Below, in pieces: positions 50,715 to 63,300 of a stretch of 64,000 bases of DNA. Under the pieces are notes generated by a model. That model saw only the letters and a program-made list of their open reading frames with translations. It did no database searches and was not told the DNA's origin. This DNA comes from Callaeas wilsoni (Eukaryota; Chordata; Aves; Passeriformes; Callaeidae), in NCBI GenBank assembly GCA_013398955.1, contig VWPU01005228.1, forward strand, positions 11,642-75,641. Direction: 5' to 3'. A program made the position numbers and the translations under genes. Position 1 is the first letter of the stretch, and each line of letters begins with the position of its first letter.

Positions 50715-50719
50715 AGTCC
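50715..50719. repeat. Target-site duplication, right copy (AGTCC)
   Basis: Exact copy of the five bases before the LTR at 49,073-49,077, starting immediately after its terminal ACA. Together the pair fixes both LTR boundaries. Confidence 0.85.
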
Positions 50720-53700
50720 TTTCAAATGTTACTTGAGATGTGAGGACAAAAAATGAACAATTGTTTAATATATGGCCATGGTAGGAATTTGTAAAATGGT
50801 ATTATGAAGTTTTCTTCAGTGTTTTACATTATAATTGAATATTGTAAGTTGTTTATCTCTGCAGTCACTTTCATCTTTACTGCTTTGAATATCTTTGTAT
50901 CTATAGAAAGTTTTCTGTCTTGTCTTGAGGAAAGAGCCGAGGGGAACCTGTGGAGCTTTAAACCATTTTTGCTTGACAAGCTACTGCCATCTCAGTGTTA
51001 AAGTGTTCTCTCTCCTCACAATGTTTCCTGTTTCTCTTCATCTAATACCCAGTGTTCAAGGAATTATAAAAGTATAGAGTCAACACAAATAGCATAAGGA
51101 ATATTGTTAATTCCCTGAAAATACTGTATTTGTGCTTGTTTTTAATAGCATGAGTTTTTCTACTGATTCCTATGAGCATGTGCAAATGCTTGTGAGTATT
51201 GATCTCATGGGTGCCCTATATAGGTACAATATCTAATCCCATACCTTGTTTATTTGTTTGTTTTACTGTAATATCTGTCCAATACTATTATGTGTGTTTT
51301 AAGAATAATGAGAAAGGGAAAAATAGGCCCTGGGCTCCTTTTTGAAAGGTTTTGTTTCCTTCTGTGTGAGATGGCTAGAGGTCTCCATTTTTCAAGCATG
51401 ACTGAATTGCAGTTCTCTGAAGTGTACTTACTTATGTTACATATAAACCTCACAATTCAAACAAAAACGTATTTGAGCACTCCATATTCTTTTCTAATTA
51501 TAAGATTTTTAAGCTAAAACACCGTAAGACTACTAAATTCCATTTCTGTGAGAAAGGATTTCCCTGACCTGCCACTGAAAATGGTAGACCACTATTTGTT
51601 GAAAGAAGGTAGAGGGATTCATATATTATAGAAGAATAAAACCATTCAGGGGATCAATACTGAAAAGAAAGCATTTGTGATGTACTTGGAAAAAAAATCA
51701 GAAAAGTATAGAAAAGGCTCCCCACCTCCCCCAAATAGCAGAAGACATTTCAGCAGAGATTAACTCTTTGACTCCAGTTTTGCTCTTAAAGTTTTATTCC
51801 TTGTATTTTCCAATGCTCATAATCTTCTTGATGAACCGATGTTTATTTTAAATTTTTTTCTTTTTTTTTTTTAATGGCCCAATATAGTTGAAGATTTTTT
51901 TTGTACTACAAAACTCACAAACTAAAAATTCTCTAAACATCGAGAACAGATTGAAGAGCCTCTAGATTTTTAGCACAGTTCACAGTGTTGCACTGCTGAA
52001 AGTGACAGATTTCAAAGGAAGTTTCCAAGTAATTTCAATTACCAGGGCCCTGATCTTTCTTGTAAGGTGAATGGGGAATTAATACAGACATTTCCACTGT
52101 ATTCAAATTTGGAAGTCCTAGAGGAAAATTCTTCAACTATTTTTTTGATTTCCTGAGGGATGGAAGATGAGTAAAATTTACCATATGTGGATGACCCTGA
52201 CCAGGCCAGGAGAAAGATTTTCATGAAAGTCCCAATCAGGCAAAGAGAAATGATGTTTCCAGTATTTCTGTTGGACAAGGACAGAAGTTTCTGGCTCCTT
52301 TGATTACGTGTGAATCAGCATGGGCTACACTCCATATTTCTGTTCTGAACTGCTCCTCCTGATTACAAAGGCAGTCTCCTAGGTCCCAGTCTTCTCTGCA
52401 TGGAGAAGGTAGAGACTGATGATGGTGAAAATGTATTGTAAATGACAGGCAGTGGGAAAAGTTGTGCATTTTAAACTTGGCAAAAGACAAATGGTTAAGA
52501 ATCCAAGTAAAATATTTAGGGTTGGTCTGAACCTCAGAGATTCAGATAGCTAAATTTATATATCCACCATTATAAGAATCTATATAACAGCAGAGTGTCT
52601 AAACTCACCCTAGTCAAAAAACTAAAATTCAGCACAGTTAATGATTTCCAAACATATTAATCACATCCTAGAAGAGATATCTAGATTTGGTGAGCTGAAT
52701 TGCTCTTTAGAGAGAATGTATCAGCTAGAAGAAGGCCTCAGTTGCCTAAACATTAGACATTTAGTGTGGTTTTAAATGTCCTGGAATATCTCACCTCATT
52801 AGAAAATGCTGATGCAGGCGTGATGCAAATGTTGCTCTGTAGTGTTGTGTCAAGCCTTGCCAGCTATTTGCAATATTTCACACTTCAAGAAGGGTCTAAA
52901 ATTTCAATTTATGGTTGTAACTGTGGTTTAGGTGCTTGAATCTCAGGCTGAATCCTATTTCTAGGTATTAATTCAGCTGTACATGAGTAATTGTCTAGTG
53001 TCCTTTGAGTTGTTCTTGTGACAATGCCACCTAAATTTCCTGTCACACACATCTATAATATGTTTCAGATGCATAAGGCTGAACATCCTAAACAGCCTTG
53101 AACATCCCAGAGTACTTCAAATGAAGATATAACTTAAAGCAATATGCAAGTCTGAGTGAACGAATCTGTGTAATTCCTCTGCCTGTGTGAGCCAGTCAGG
53201 AGGTTAGGACTTTCAAAGGGAAAGGATTGATTTCTGTCATGATAAAATGGCAGTAAAAGTCATTCTTTTGTTTCGGTCTTTTAATTTTCTACAGCCATAT
53301 TTATTAAATATGGAACTTAAACTCTTTGTTACCCATCACATTATAATGCGGCTATTTGTTGTGACAAGCTAAAGAAAAACAATTTAGAGTACAGACCAAG
53401 GTACTCTAAAGACATTTTAAACAAATCAGAAGCTGATATATCTCTTTAAAGCAACAGATTTCCCAATTATTTGTGATACTGTTAAGCTTTCATAATGTAT
53501 CTAAGTAAAGGAGGTTTTTTAAGACATCTCTCTTGCTTCTTTGTACTCAAGGAAACAACTGAAACACCAACATACAAATCTAAAGCAAATATTAACCTGT
53601 GACTTTTCTTTTTTTAAAGCCTCTCTTCAGCTGAAAGCTTTCATTTTCTCACCTTTCCAACACACTGCAAATTTGAGGTATTTGCTTGTAGAAGTCAAAT

Positions 53701-56164
53701 GAGTACATACTGAATTCGAGCCCTGGAGATGTGTACTTTTCATTTTAACAAAATCATTTTTCTTCAGGGTTTCTAGGATCTGTAAATTAATTCAGAGAAC
53801 CAGAAAGGGAATTCTTTTTACATTTCTACACTTCTGTCCAAGTTAAGGCTTTACTCTAAAGTAATTTAACATTTGTGAACACAAATAATAAAGATTACAT
53901 CTTGAATACACAACTTTATTATGGGTAAAATAATTCTTGGTTGGCAGTGTTATCCAGTAGAGAATGTGTCGTTTTGCAAGAATTTCTAAGGATTGTTTGA
54001 AACACTTTGAATAACATTAAAACAAAGATATAATTTTTTTTGAAAAAAATAATTAATGTTATGTTTTTGTGGGGCTTATCAAGCCCCTTCTTGTGGAACA
54101 GGTATATGTCTATATTTAAAAAGTTATAATTTTCAGTGCTGAACACTTGTATTATAGAAAATGACCTTCATTTTCTCCAAAAGAAAATTTTAAAATGTAT
54201 TTTGTCATCCAATGAGCCCAGAAGTCTTAGAGGAAGAAGTCTTTCTTTTCTTGTTTCTGACAATGACATCAAATATGTGACATGGAATTGAAAACAGAAA
54301 ATTATACCAAACTATTACTTAACATATATGTCAAGTATAAATATTGCTCCTACAATGTTTTAGTTATCTAAACACTGCTTTCTCATTCTCATTCACTGAA
54401 AAATTGAATGCTTAAAGGCTACTACAGTTTAAGAAAAAAAAAAAATATATATTTCATGCATCTGCCTTAAAGAGAAGGAGGAATAAATTATAAGGCTCAG
54501 TTCATTTTAATTCTTTTGTTAACATCACTTTGTTTCTGCTTTGTATCTTGAGTACATCCAAAAATTTAATTTAAAGTTTCATAAACAGCTTGAGTACTGC
54601 CAGTGCTGCCTGCAAACTGAAAGAAACGTATTACATAGCATAATTAACTTAAAATAAATGAAACACAATTGGATTTGCCTTATTGAGTTTACATAAAGTA
54701 GTTAAATTTACCTAAATCTTTGTAATTACACTATGGCACATTTTGAAGTACAGAAATTAAATCTGCTTCACAGATGCCATTTATTTTAGATTTTGCATAT
54801 TTATCATTTAATCTGTTCTTTTGAACTACTTTTTTTTTTGTAACAAAGTTGATTACGTGCAGTTGAAGTCAATTAATGAAAAATAGCCATCTCAAACAGA
54901 TTCAAATAAAGAAATCTATCTGTAAATTGACCATTTGATACAGAAATTAAATAAAGTAATCAAATAGCCTGACTCAGCCAGGTAGTAGGATGATTGTATT
55001 TGAAAGACTAAGCAGATGCTCATAAAAACTAACACTGATTATCAGCTTCCTAATTAAAATGTATTTGTTCACTGCATTGATGGATACATCTCAGGATCAT
55101 CTTGGTCCAGTAATATGAATTTGATATTTATATTCCTTAGCTGTTGATTATAACCTTGTAATTGTACAAAAGGGATACTCATTAACTATTGAGCAAACAA
55201 AAGATCCAAGAATAATTATTACTGTATAGATTGCATATTCTGAGTTTTAAAGCACGCCATGTATGCCTGAGCAGCCATGCTAAACTGAGCCTATGTAAAA
55301 TTTAACCCTCATTCATCCCCTATGTTAAGCATGATATCTCGAAATTTATTTGCATAACCTGATATGTTTTATGTTCTGCTCTATGTTCTGCTTCTTTCTT
55401 TCATCTTTTTCCTTCTTTTAATATATATTTTGCTCTGTGACTTTTCCTGAAATTAAAAGTCCAGTTTTCAGTGTCTTCTGAAAGCAGGTCTTTCTGTCCT
55501 CTCAATCTAGAATCCTCTTCCATACTGAGCTTTACTTGTCAATGCAAAAAATAAAATAAAATTCACCCTTTTCAGTTTAAGAACATGGATTATTTGGGAG
55601 GATGTAGCTGGAAATGATAGTATTTTTGAGAGCTAAAATGTTTCCTGAACTTGCAACATCACCTGAAAATTAATAGTAAGTAAATTATGTTCACTGAACT
55701 CTACAAGACTATGCATAGCCTTTCTAGGTGAGAAGGTTCATTTGGGTAAATCATGTAATGAATCACTTGAGGTTTTCGCTATTACTTGTGCTTGGATTAC
55801 ATTCTTCTGATTGCCTACATTTGAGATCTAACCTTTACTGTATTGCTTTTATGCATTTAGTATTTATTCACCTGGAAATACTGTGAAAATTGATTTATTA
55901 TGAATGAACACCTGTTCTTCTCTTACAGTTAAAATATGTTTGGATTAGCATTGGATCAGCCACTATTTTGCCAGCTGCTGGTTAATTATCTCATTTGAAG
56001 TCCAACACAGTATCTCAAAACTTATTATTACTAATCAGCATTTTCAAACAAGATTTAGTAGGAGATTATTTCATTGTCTTGAACACTTTGAATGACTTGA
56101 GTTTTATGAAATATATTTATTGTTGGCTGTTGGCATACAACCAAAGCCTTTTGGAAATTGAAAA

Positions 56165-56196
56165 TAAGAGTAGTATAGTATAAGAGTAGTATAGTA
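56165..56196. repeat. 16-bp tandem duplication
   Basis: TAAGAGTAGTATAGTA occurs twice head to tail with no mismatch. It is a small recent slippage event. Confidence 0.96.
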
Positions 56197-58413
56197 TAGA
56201 TGGCTGTGAGTAAACATCTGGTTTACTGAAATGCCTAACACAAAGGCAAAAATATAGCTGATGAAGATAAGATTTAAGGAGTGGTGTTAAGCGTTGGACC
56301 TCTATTTCACACAGTGAGAATTTTGTACTTGCATTGTACTCAAAATCTAAAATCTGACCTTCCTGAGCCAAATATTATATAAAATTAGTTTGATTTGTAA
56401 ATTTATGTTTGCTTAGAAATGCAAGACTCTTATATTTCATTGTTGTTGCTAACAGCACCAAGAGTTAAAAGCCTGTCTAGTGGAAGGAGAGTAGTACTGT
56501 GCAGTTGAAAGAAAGCAAAACTAGATCTTGCCAGAAAACCAGAATTGGCAGAGATCCTCTAAGGTTTTATAACAGGTCAGTTTAAACTAGAATTGAGATC
56601 ATACTGTGGCACTTCAACGGCATTCATGAATCTTATTCAAGGAGACTTGCACATCAGCAAGAATTCTGATGGCCTAACCTTGACCTTATTCTCACCCACT
56701 TTCTCTTATAAAGTAAGAACCCAGCATAAAATGTCCCATTGAACTAGAATCACATTAGTCATTGCCAGGCATGCAGAAAAAATAGAAGGAGACAATATCC
56801 TCCCTCTTTGTGTATCAAAAAGGGAACATTGCAAGGCTTTTGTAGTCAAAGACTATCTGTGCTATTACTGTAATGCAGTTGTCACAGAACTTGGTGCACT
56901 GTCATGGAGACACCATCACAGACAGGGTCAGGATGGAAACTGGAGACCAAAAGTCTGCTTTCACCTCTGTTCTATTGCCAGACAGACTTGCTTGTATAAG
57001 GAGCACATCTGCCCAAATGTGTTTGTTGATATTGCTCCAGGCCACACTGAAAACACAACACTACCTACCTTTCTTTGGATTGAAGCTTGATTATAATGAA
57101 ACAAGGGTAGTTACATGAACTAAAACCCATCAAAATTAGCTAATAAACTTGACTGGCATAGTGCCTGTGTTCAGCGGTGTTACGCAGTGCATCATGATAT
57201 TAAAAAACACGAAAAAACAAACCATTCAAAGTTTTGAACTAGTTCAATGCTAAACAAAATATTTTAACATTCATTAGAACAAACACATTTGTCTTTTCAT
57301 TTTCCCAAAGAGTAATGAGCTCTTATTTAATTTATTTATTTATTTTCTTATAGTATGTCACATATTATGAAAAGTAGTTTATCTGTTATTAAAATAAAAA
57401 GCAAAAGCAACCACCACAGGGCTACATATAAACATGTGAATTAAATAGAATACTCAGATCCTTTTTCATTGTTCTGATTACCACCAGCTCACTTGATGCA
57501 TCATCTGTAAGCAAATAACTTTGTGTCATCCTCTCCCTTCAAAAGCTTAAATATCCAGATTGCCTGTAAACTTGATGTGTCTTGACAATAATCTTTGTAA
57601 ATTACTGATATTTAAAATCTTTGAGAATCTATTCAAGAGCTAGACACAGAAGCTAGAAATTTTAAGTGTATCCAACAAAAAGTGTTAGAAGTTTAACAGC
57701 ACATTTAAGTGCAAAACCTTCCTACTATACTTGTGTTCAGAGCTGTGGGCTCATATCTGTTATTAGTACATTTAATTATGAATTCACAAAGGTTGTAAGT
57801 TGGCTAGTGTGTCATAGTTCTGCTGCTGTAGAAATGATTCTCAAATTATTTTCTTTTTTTTTCTTTTTTCAATGAATTTGACTATCAAAGTTATATGATG
57901 ACCTATTATGACAGGAAATGAAGACTGAAAAGGCATTTTGCAGAACTAGGGACATTCATTATAACCAATTTTAAAATTATATCTGGAATTATTTTCACAT
58001 CAGAATGTTCACTATATCTTAAAATGTTCTGTACTGATAATACAGGCAGACTTAATGATTCATATCCCTTTAGGTTTAGTCTTAGAATAACATGAATTTC
58101 AAATAATCTTTGACAAAGAAAAATGCTGTTAAACAATCTAACTGCCATCAGAATGAAAAAAGAAGTAAACATGTGGACATGCTGATACTGATTTCCCACA
58201 GCCTGTTTCTTTATGGATGAACTACTTTTATTCCAGTCTGATTACTCTGTCATTCACTAGAGCCTATCTTGTCTACTGCTGTCACACTTGGTCTTTGACA
58301 TTAATAATAAGATTAGTACCAGCTCTGACTGTCACACCAGTCAGAGCCTAGAAAGATACTGGACAGCTTGCTTTGGTACAATTAAAGTTAAAAACAGACC
58401 TTTAAATCTGTTC

Positions 58414-58440
58414 CCCTAGGCAATGATTCTCAGCCTAGGG
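58414..58440. repeat. Short inverted repeat (8-bp arms, 11-base loop)
   Basis: CCCTAGGC at 58,414-58,421 pairs perfectly with GCCTAGGG at 58,433-58,440. There is no T-tract, conserved flank or sign of a longer stem, so an RNA gene is not supported. Confidence 0.7.
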
Positions 58441-59357
58441 CTAGGGCAGAATACTGAATTCCATTTGCTAAGGGGAACATCAGCATTGTTTTGAAAGCAA
58501 GTGGCTTAAATCTCCGAGATATGTATATAAATTGCATGATTGATCTTATTACATGACTTCTATGATTTCCATGTATAAAATGCATATTTTCTTTCAACCT
58601 AATTGTTGTCTTTCAATTTACCAGTGTGTAGTTCTGCCTTCTTATGATTCATATAAACAAAAAATTGTGCAGAGTACTTTTGGAATTGCAAATTTTCATT
58701 TACTGTGGTAAGACTATCAGTAAATGCCTTCAGTTTCTTCCAAAATTTACGCAGATATCTCCTTCAGGAGATGAAAGCAAAGAATATGCAAATGCAGTAA
58801 ATGTAGAGGGCAGTAATGAGTGCATCCTTAGATGTCTTGAGAAAGTGATTTGGTGCTGAAAATTAAGTAGCTAAGACAATTGGCTCTCAAGCAGAGCACA
58901 AGTAGAAAACAAACTGTTAATCTGTACTGAATATCATACTCTGACAATTTGTTTAATTAAAACTCCTATTTCAGATATTGCAAAATCTGATTTTCAAAAT
59001 ATTATGCATTGAAATTTGTCATATGGAGTATTTAGTATTTATCCAGTGAGAAAGAGTCAAACTGAATGTTGCTTTTTAATGGTTCTAACTTTGTTGTTGT
59101 TGTTACTTAGATTAAATTAGAAACAACTAAATTAATTACTTGTGGTTGTGGATGCAGCTTAATAGATTTGAAATTCCAGACCTCTAATGACAAAATTCTT
59201 CTTTTGTCTTCTACAGTTCTACATGACTATGAAAAACACTACAATAAAAATGTTTAATACTAACAAATGAATGATCATGGAAAGACAAAAAAAAATCAGC
59301 AGATTATAGACACACATCTTCAGGATTCTTAGGCCAGCAAGGGGAGTGCAGAGGAAG

Positions 59358-59942
59358 CTCACTACCCTGGACTTCATGAGGCCAGACTTTGGCCTCCTCA
59401 GGGATAAAGCCTTGGAGGAAGGAGGGGCCCAAGAAAGCTGGTTAAAATTCAAAGATCACCTCCTCCAAGCTCAGGAGTGATGCATCCCAGCAAAGTGTAA
59501 ATCAAGCAAAAATGCCAAGAAGCCTTCATGGAGAAACAACGTGCTACTGGAAAAATTCAAACACAAAAAGAAAGCCTACAGAGGGCAGAAGCAAGGACAG
59601 GCAACCTGGGAGGAATACAAAGTAATCTTCTGAGCATTCAGGAGTCAGGTTAGGAAGGCCATAGCCCCAAATGAAATAAATCTTTCTAGGGTGGTCAAGG
59701 GCCACAAGAAAATCTTCAGTATGTGCGCTGGTGCTAAAAGAAAGAATAGGAGAAATGTGGGCTGTCTCCAGAAAGAAATGGGAAACCTGGCTACTTGGGA
59801 CATAGAGAAGGCTGAGCTAGATAGTCAAGAACTGTTTTCCTCAGTCTTCTCCAGCAAGTGCTCTGGCCACAAAACCCAGGTTGCAGATGGCAAAGTCAGG
59901 TCTTGGGAAAATGAAGAACCTGTAGAAGAACATCAGATTTGA
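59358..59942 (+). pseudogene. CR1 ORF2 linker remnant with in-frame stops
   Basis: One plus-strand frame runs for 195 codons through CR1 ORF2 linker sequence, interrupted only by TGA codons at 59,478 and 59,631 and closed by TGA at 59,940. After that stop the same frame continues to match CR1 (the MGPVDMHP block near 59,980). Keeping one frame over almost 600 bp with only point-mutation stops indicates few indels since insertion. The AP-endonuclease domain that should lie upstream is absent, as expected for 5' truncation. Confidence 0.82.
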
Positions 59943-60096
59943 GACTGTTTAAGGAACCGGAAGGTGCACAGGTTCATGGGACCTGTTGACATGCATCCAT
60001 ATCCTGGGCAGTGTCAAAAGAACTGTGACCAGCAGGTAAAGGGAGATCATTCTACCCTCCTGCTCTACCTACCCTTGTGAGACTCTACCTGGAGTA

Positions 60097-60318
60097 TTGC
60101 ATCCAGCTCTGGAGGCCTCAGCACGAGAAAGACGTGGACATGGCAATGAAAGCTCAAAGGATGACACAAAGATGATCAGAGGGCTGGAGCACCTCTCTTA
60201 TGAAGACAGGCCGAGGGAGTTGGGGTTGTTCAGCCTGGAGAAAAGAAGGCTCATGGGACACCTTGTAACAGTCTACCAGTTCTTGAAGGGGATCTCCTTT
60301 CTCAAGTGGAGTTTCTAA
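60097..60318 (+). pseudogene. CR1 ORF2 C-terminal remnant, 3'-truncated
   Basis: The frame carries the CR1 C-terminal block [19 protein letters not shown] followed by [20 protein letters not shown] and then ends in a stop after about ten more residues. An intact CR1 would continue with a cysteine/glycine-containing turn and a further 60 or so residues ending at the EHWNRLP-type block, which is the part preserved at 5,944-6,219. The first 25 codons of this frame are out of the CR1 frame, because a frameshift lies near 60,150. Confidence 0.8.
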
Positions 60319-63300
60319 CAATGTCTGTGTGCCTTCTTTCAAAATCCTGTGGCTAATAATTAATTATTTTTCAAAAAGCATTTAAAAACTTAATATTATT
60401 GATATTTTACATTCTAAAGGGATTGTACCTGACTGATCCAAGTGGCCCCTCATGGCACAGAAAACAGGTTCTTTAAAATACTTCACTTTGCCAACTTTCA
60501 TTTTGTTTTATAAATGTCCAAAACTTACACATTTCTACCTCTTATCTCTTCATCTTCAAATGAAAATTTTCAAAGCTGAAAACTTACAGTATCTATAACC
60601 TAAAGAATAAAGAAACTTTTTTGTTTCCTTAGAAAAATATATCTTGTACAGGAGGCTAGAAAAATATCATCAATCTTCTAATTTTAAAAATTAAGAGACT
60701 GAGGTTAGCTTGAATAAAGAAAATAAAATTTTAAACCCATCTTTTAAAACACTAAAAAGTTCAAGAAAATTTAAAAAGCATCTTTAATCTTCGAATAAAT
60801 TGCCACCAGTGTAATTTCTGAATAAATTAGGTTTTTTTCTTATTTAACGTCATTGGCAAATTTTTTCCCCCTTCAAACCAAAGGATTGTTATTGAGAGAT
60901 TCAACATAATAATTTGCTGCTTTTATATCTTGCTGCTGCTTCTGTGTCTACTTTTGCTGTTTCTAGAATAAAAATAAACAGAGATAATAAGTGTTCTTTT
61001 TCAAAATAAAATAAAATAAACAGGAGCAGACAGTAAGACAGGAGAAGTTACACAAAGTGAGGTATCTTCCTAGTGCTTTCAAGTAAAAGTTTAGAGATTT
61101 CCAGAAACACCTTTCTTCAACAGGTTAAAATGCTTTTCTCATTAATAAGAAAAATGTTACCATTTGGTTACAAAACGAACCCTTGAGCTTGACTCAGTGT
61201 GATGTGCTAAGAAATTGGAATAATTATGTTACACTGAGAGTTTTTTCTGAAAGCTATAGACTTTCAAATCCCACAAGTGGTACCTCATTTACAATCTGAT
61301 ATCCTCTAATTATAATATAACTTGTCTTAAGAAACTTAACCTTCCTGAGGCAGAGAAACTAGGTTTCAAAAAAAAAAAAAAAGGAACCTAGTCTTGCAGA
61401 ATGAAAAAAAAAAAACAGTATCACATATTCTTCAAAATAAGAAAAATAATCTAAATCAGTATTTTGCAAAAAATGAGGCTGATGGAGGCCTTTTAAGTGA
61501 AGAAATTTAGCTCCATTTGGCTCATTCCCTGCTCACCTAACTGTTTCTCATCTTATCAGCATGGTAAACACATGTGACACCTGCAACATGTAATCACGCC
61601 TAGTTATCATGATGATTTGTTGTGGGTAATTAGCTACTATGGCTGAATCCTGATGCACCACTCTATTGTGACAGAGTGTGTTATATGCAATATGTAAATT
61701 CAAAGGAGATCACAATCCAGGCTCTATATCACAAGGTTTAACTGTGTAAAAATTATTTCGTTTTGCTCTAAGGGTAGACCATTTGTACATTTGAGCATGT
61801 TTCCTAGACAGTTTTGGAAAAGATATTTCTGCAGTTTTCCTTCAGAGATGTTCTCATAAAAAAAAAAAATTAATTATGATCCTTTTCTTTTTTCCTCTTC
61901 ATTCTTGAGAACTTGCGATTTCTGGCTGCACAGTGAGGCAACTAGAACTGCTAAGCCCCCTAATTCCCCACCCAAGCCCTTTCTTATCTGGAAGGCCCAG
62001 AACAACTTGCTTTAGCAGTGAATATGGTAAGATTTTGAGCAGAAGGTGGCATTAAATAACATCTAGAGGTCCTTTCCAGACTAATTTTATTGTTTATTTT
62101 GAGATACAGTAAGTGTTACAGCAATCATTCTTTACATGTGTTGTGATAGAATTTTTCTGGAGTGATAAAATATGGGTAGCAGGAGAAAGAAATCATTCTT
62201 CTCTTCTTCACAGATCCAAGGAGTGCCAGCTAAGAAACCATGGTCGTCCGTGTCTTGCTCTGTGATTGGTAAAGAGTGACATTATACAGGATCTATCTAC
62301 TTAATAAAGACACCACATATGATGATGAGGTCCCTATATAAATTTTTTTGGTTAGTGGTGAAATTTAAGAGAACTGAAGTTACTGCTGTGTAACCAGTCT
62401 TCAAAATGGAACTGTTGCAGAGAGAAATAGATTGAGACAAAAATAGTTTCTGTTGAGATCTACTTTTCAATCTCTTCCATAATTGCACTGAGGGGAAAAA
62501 AACCCAGCTATTAAGACCTTGAAGCTATGAAGACTCCAGATGCAATGGAACATCATAGAGGAGCACTGAACTCATACTGGTTTTATGTGAGGAGAATTCG
62601 GTCTTTGTGTACACTAAGGTCCTAAATATACCGTCTATACTCGGGGGATTCAGCAGTGGAAATTGAGTTTTCCTCCTTTCTTTCTAATGGGGACCACTCT
62701 TGTCCCCATTTCTCCAGGTTCTTTCTATGAAGAATATTTACTCTTTAGTTCAAAGTAGCATGGATAATAGAACTATAAGAATACTCAGCAGGATATTTGC
62801 CAAAAAAATCTCCAGTTTCTTTTCTGACAGAATTATATATTTAGCAGGTAGAAGAAATTCAGCAGATGTTTGCATATATACCTATGACGATTTCTGAAAG
62901 ACAAAATAATTTTTAATCTGCTGCATGCAGTGTGCTTTGAAAGTCAGTAATTATGGAATACTTCGAATTAAGGAAGGAAGTGTCTTCTATGGCTAGTACT
63001 TCCAATCTGAGAATGTCTTCAAAAGCCAGGTCCTATTTTGTTCTCAGAACTTACTTCCCTCTTAATGTGTATCAAAATATACCTAGTTGCTTTGTGAAGA
63101 AGGAATGGCAGATTTTGAATCATAGATCGAGCAAACCATTACTCAATAAATGCAATTGATTAACTTTACAGAAGGTCACCAAGCATTTGTCAGTGCAGCA
63201 TCTGAAAATCATATTCAACAGTTGCCTAAATTAAACACAACCTTATATCTAATACAGACTATGCCGTAATGGATGGGACAATGTAAAGGAAAGCCTCAGC

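Larger units (their letters stand above)
50720..59309. other. AT-rich non-coding stretch, possibly with conserved elements
   Basis: No gene recognised in about 8.6 kb. All open frames are under 100 codons and lack motifs. It contains a 16-bp tandem duplication (56,165-56,196), an 8-bp-arm hairpin (58,414-58,440) and the 54,480-55,350 segment, which is repeat-free and rich in TAAT-type words. No transposon was recognised. Confidence 0.5.
59310..60318 (+). mobile_element. CR1 LINE ORF2 fragment with internal deletion
   Basis: The plus-strand translation follows CR1 ORF2 in two separated parts. The first (59,358 to about 60,000) is the linker between endonuclease and RT, with TTLDFMRPDFGLLRDKALE, GAQESWLKFKDHLLQAQE, KHKKKAYRGQKQGQATWEEY, KEMGNLATWDIEKAE and MGPVDMHP. 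The second (about 60,020-60,318) begins beyond the RT palm, with [20 protein letters not shown] and then, in another frame, [18 protein letters not shown] and [14 protein letters not shown]. The roughly 300 residues of RT palm between them are missing. It also lacks the ORF2 end and 3' tail. It is a dead copy, deleted after insertion. Confidence 0.9.

Noticed and set aside
52236..52490. 84-codon minus-strand frame in a GC-moderate block, considered as an exon
   Set aside because: I found no family similarity and no convincing splice sites at its edges.
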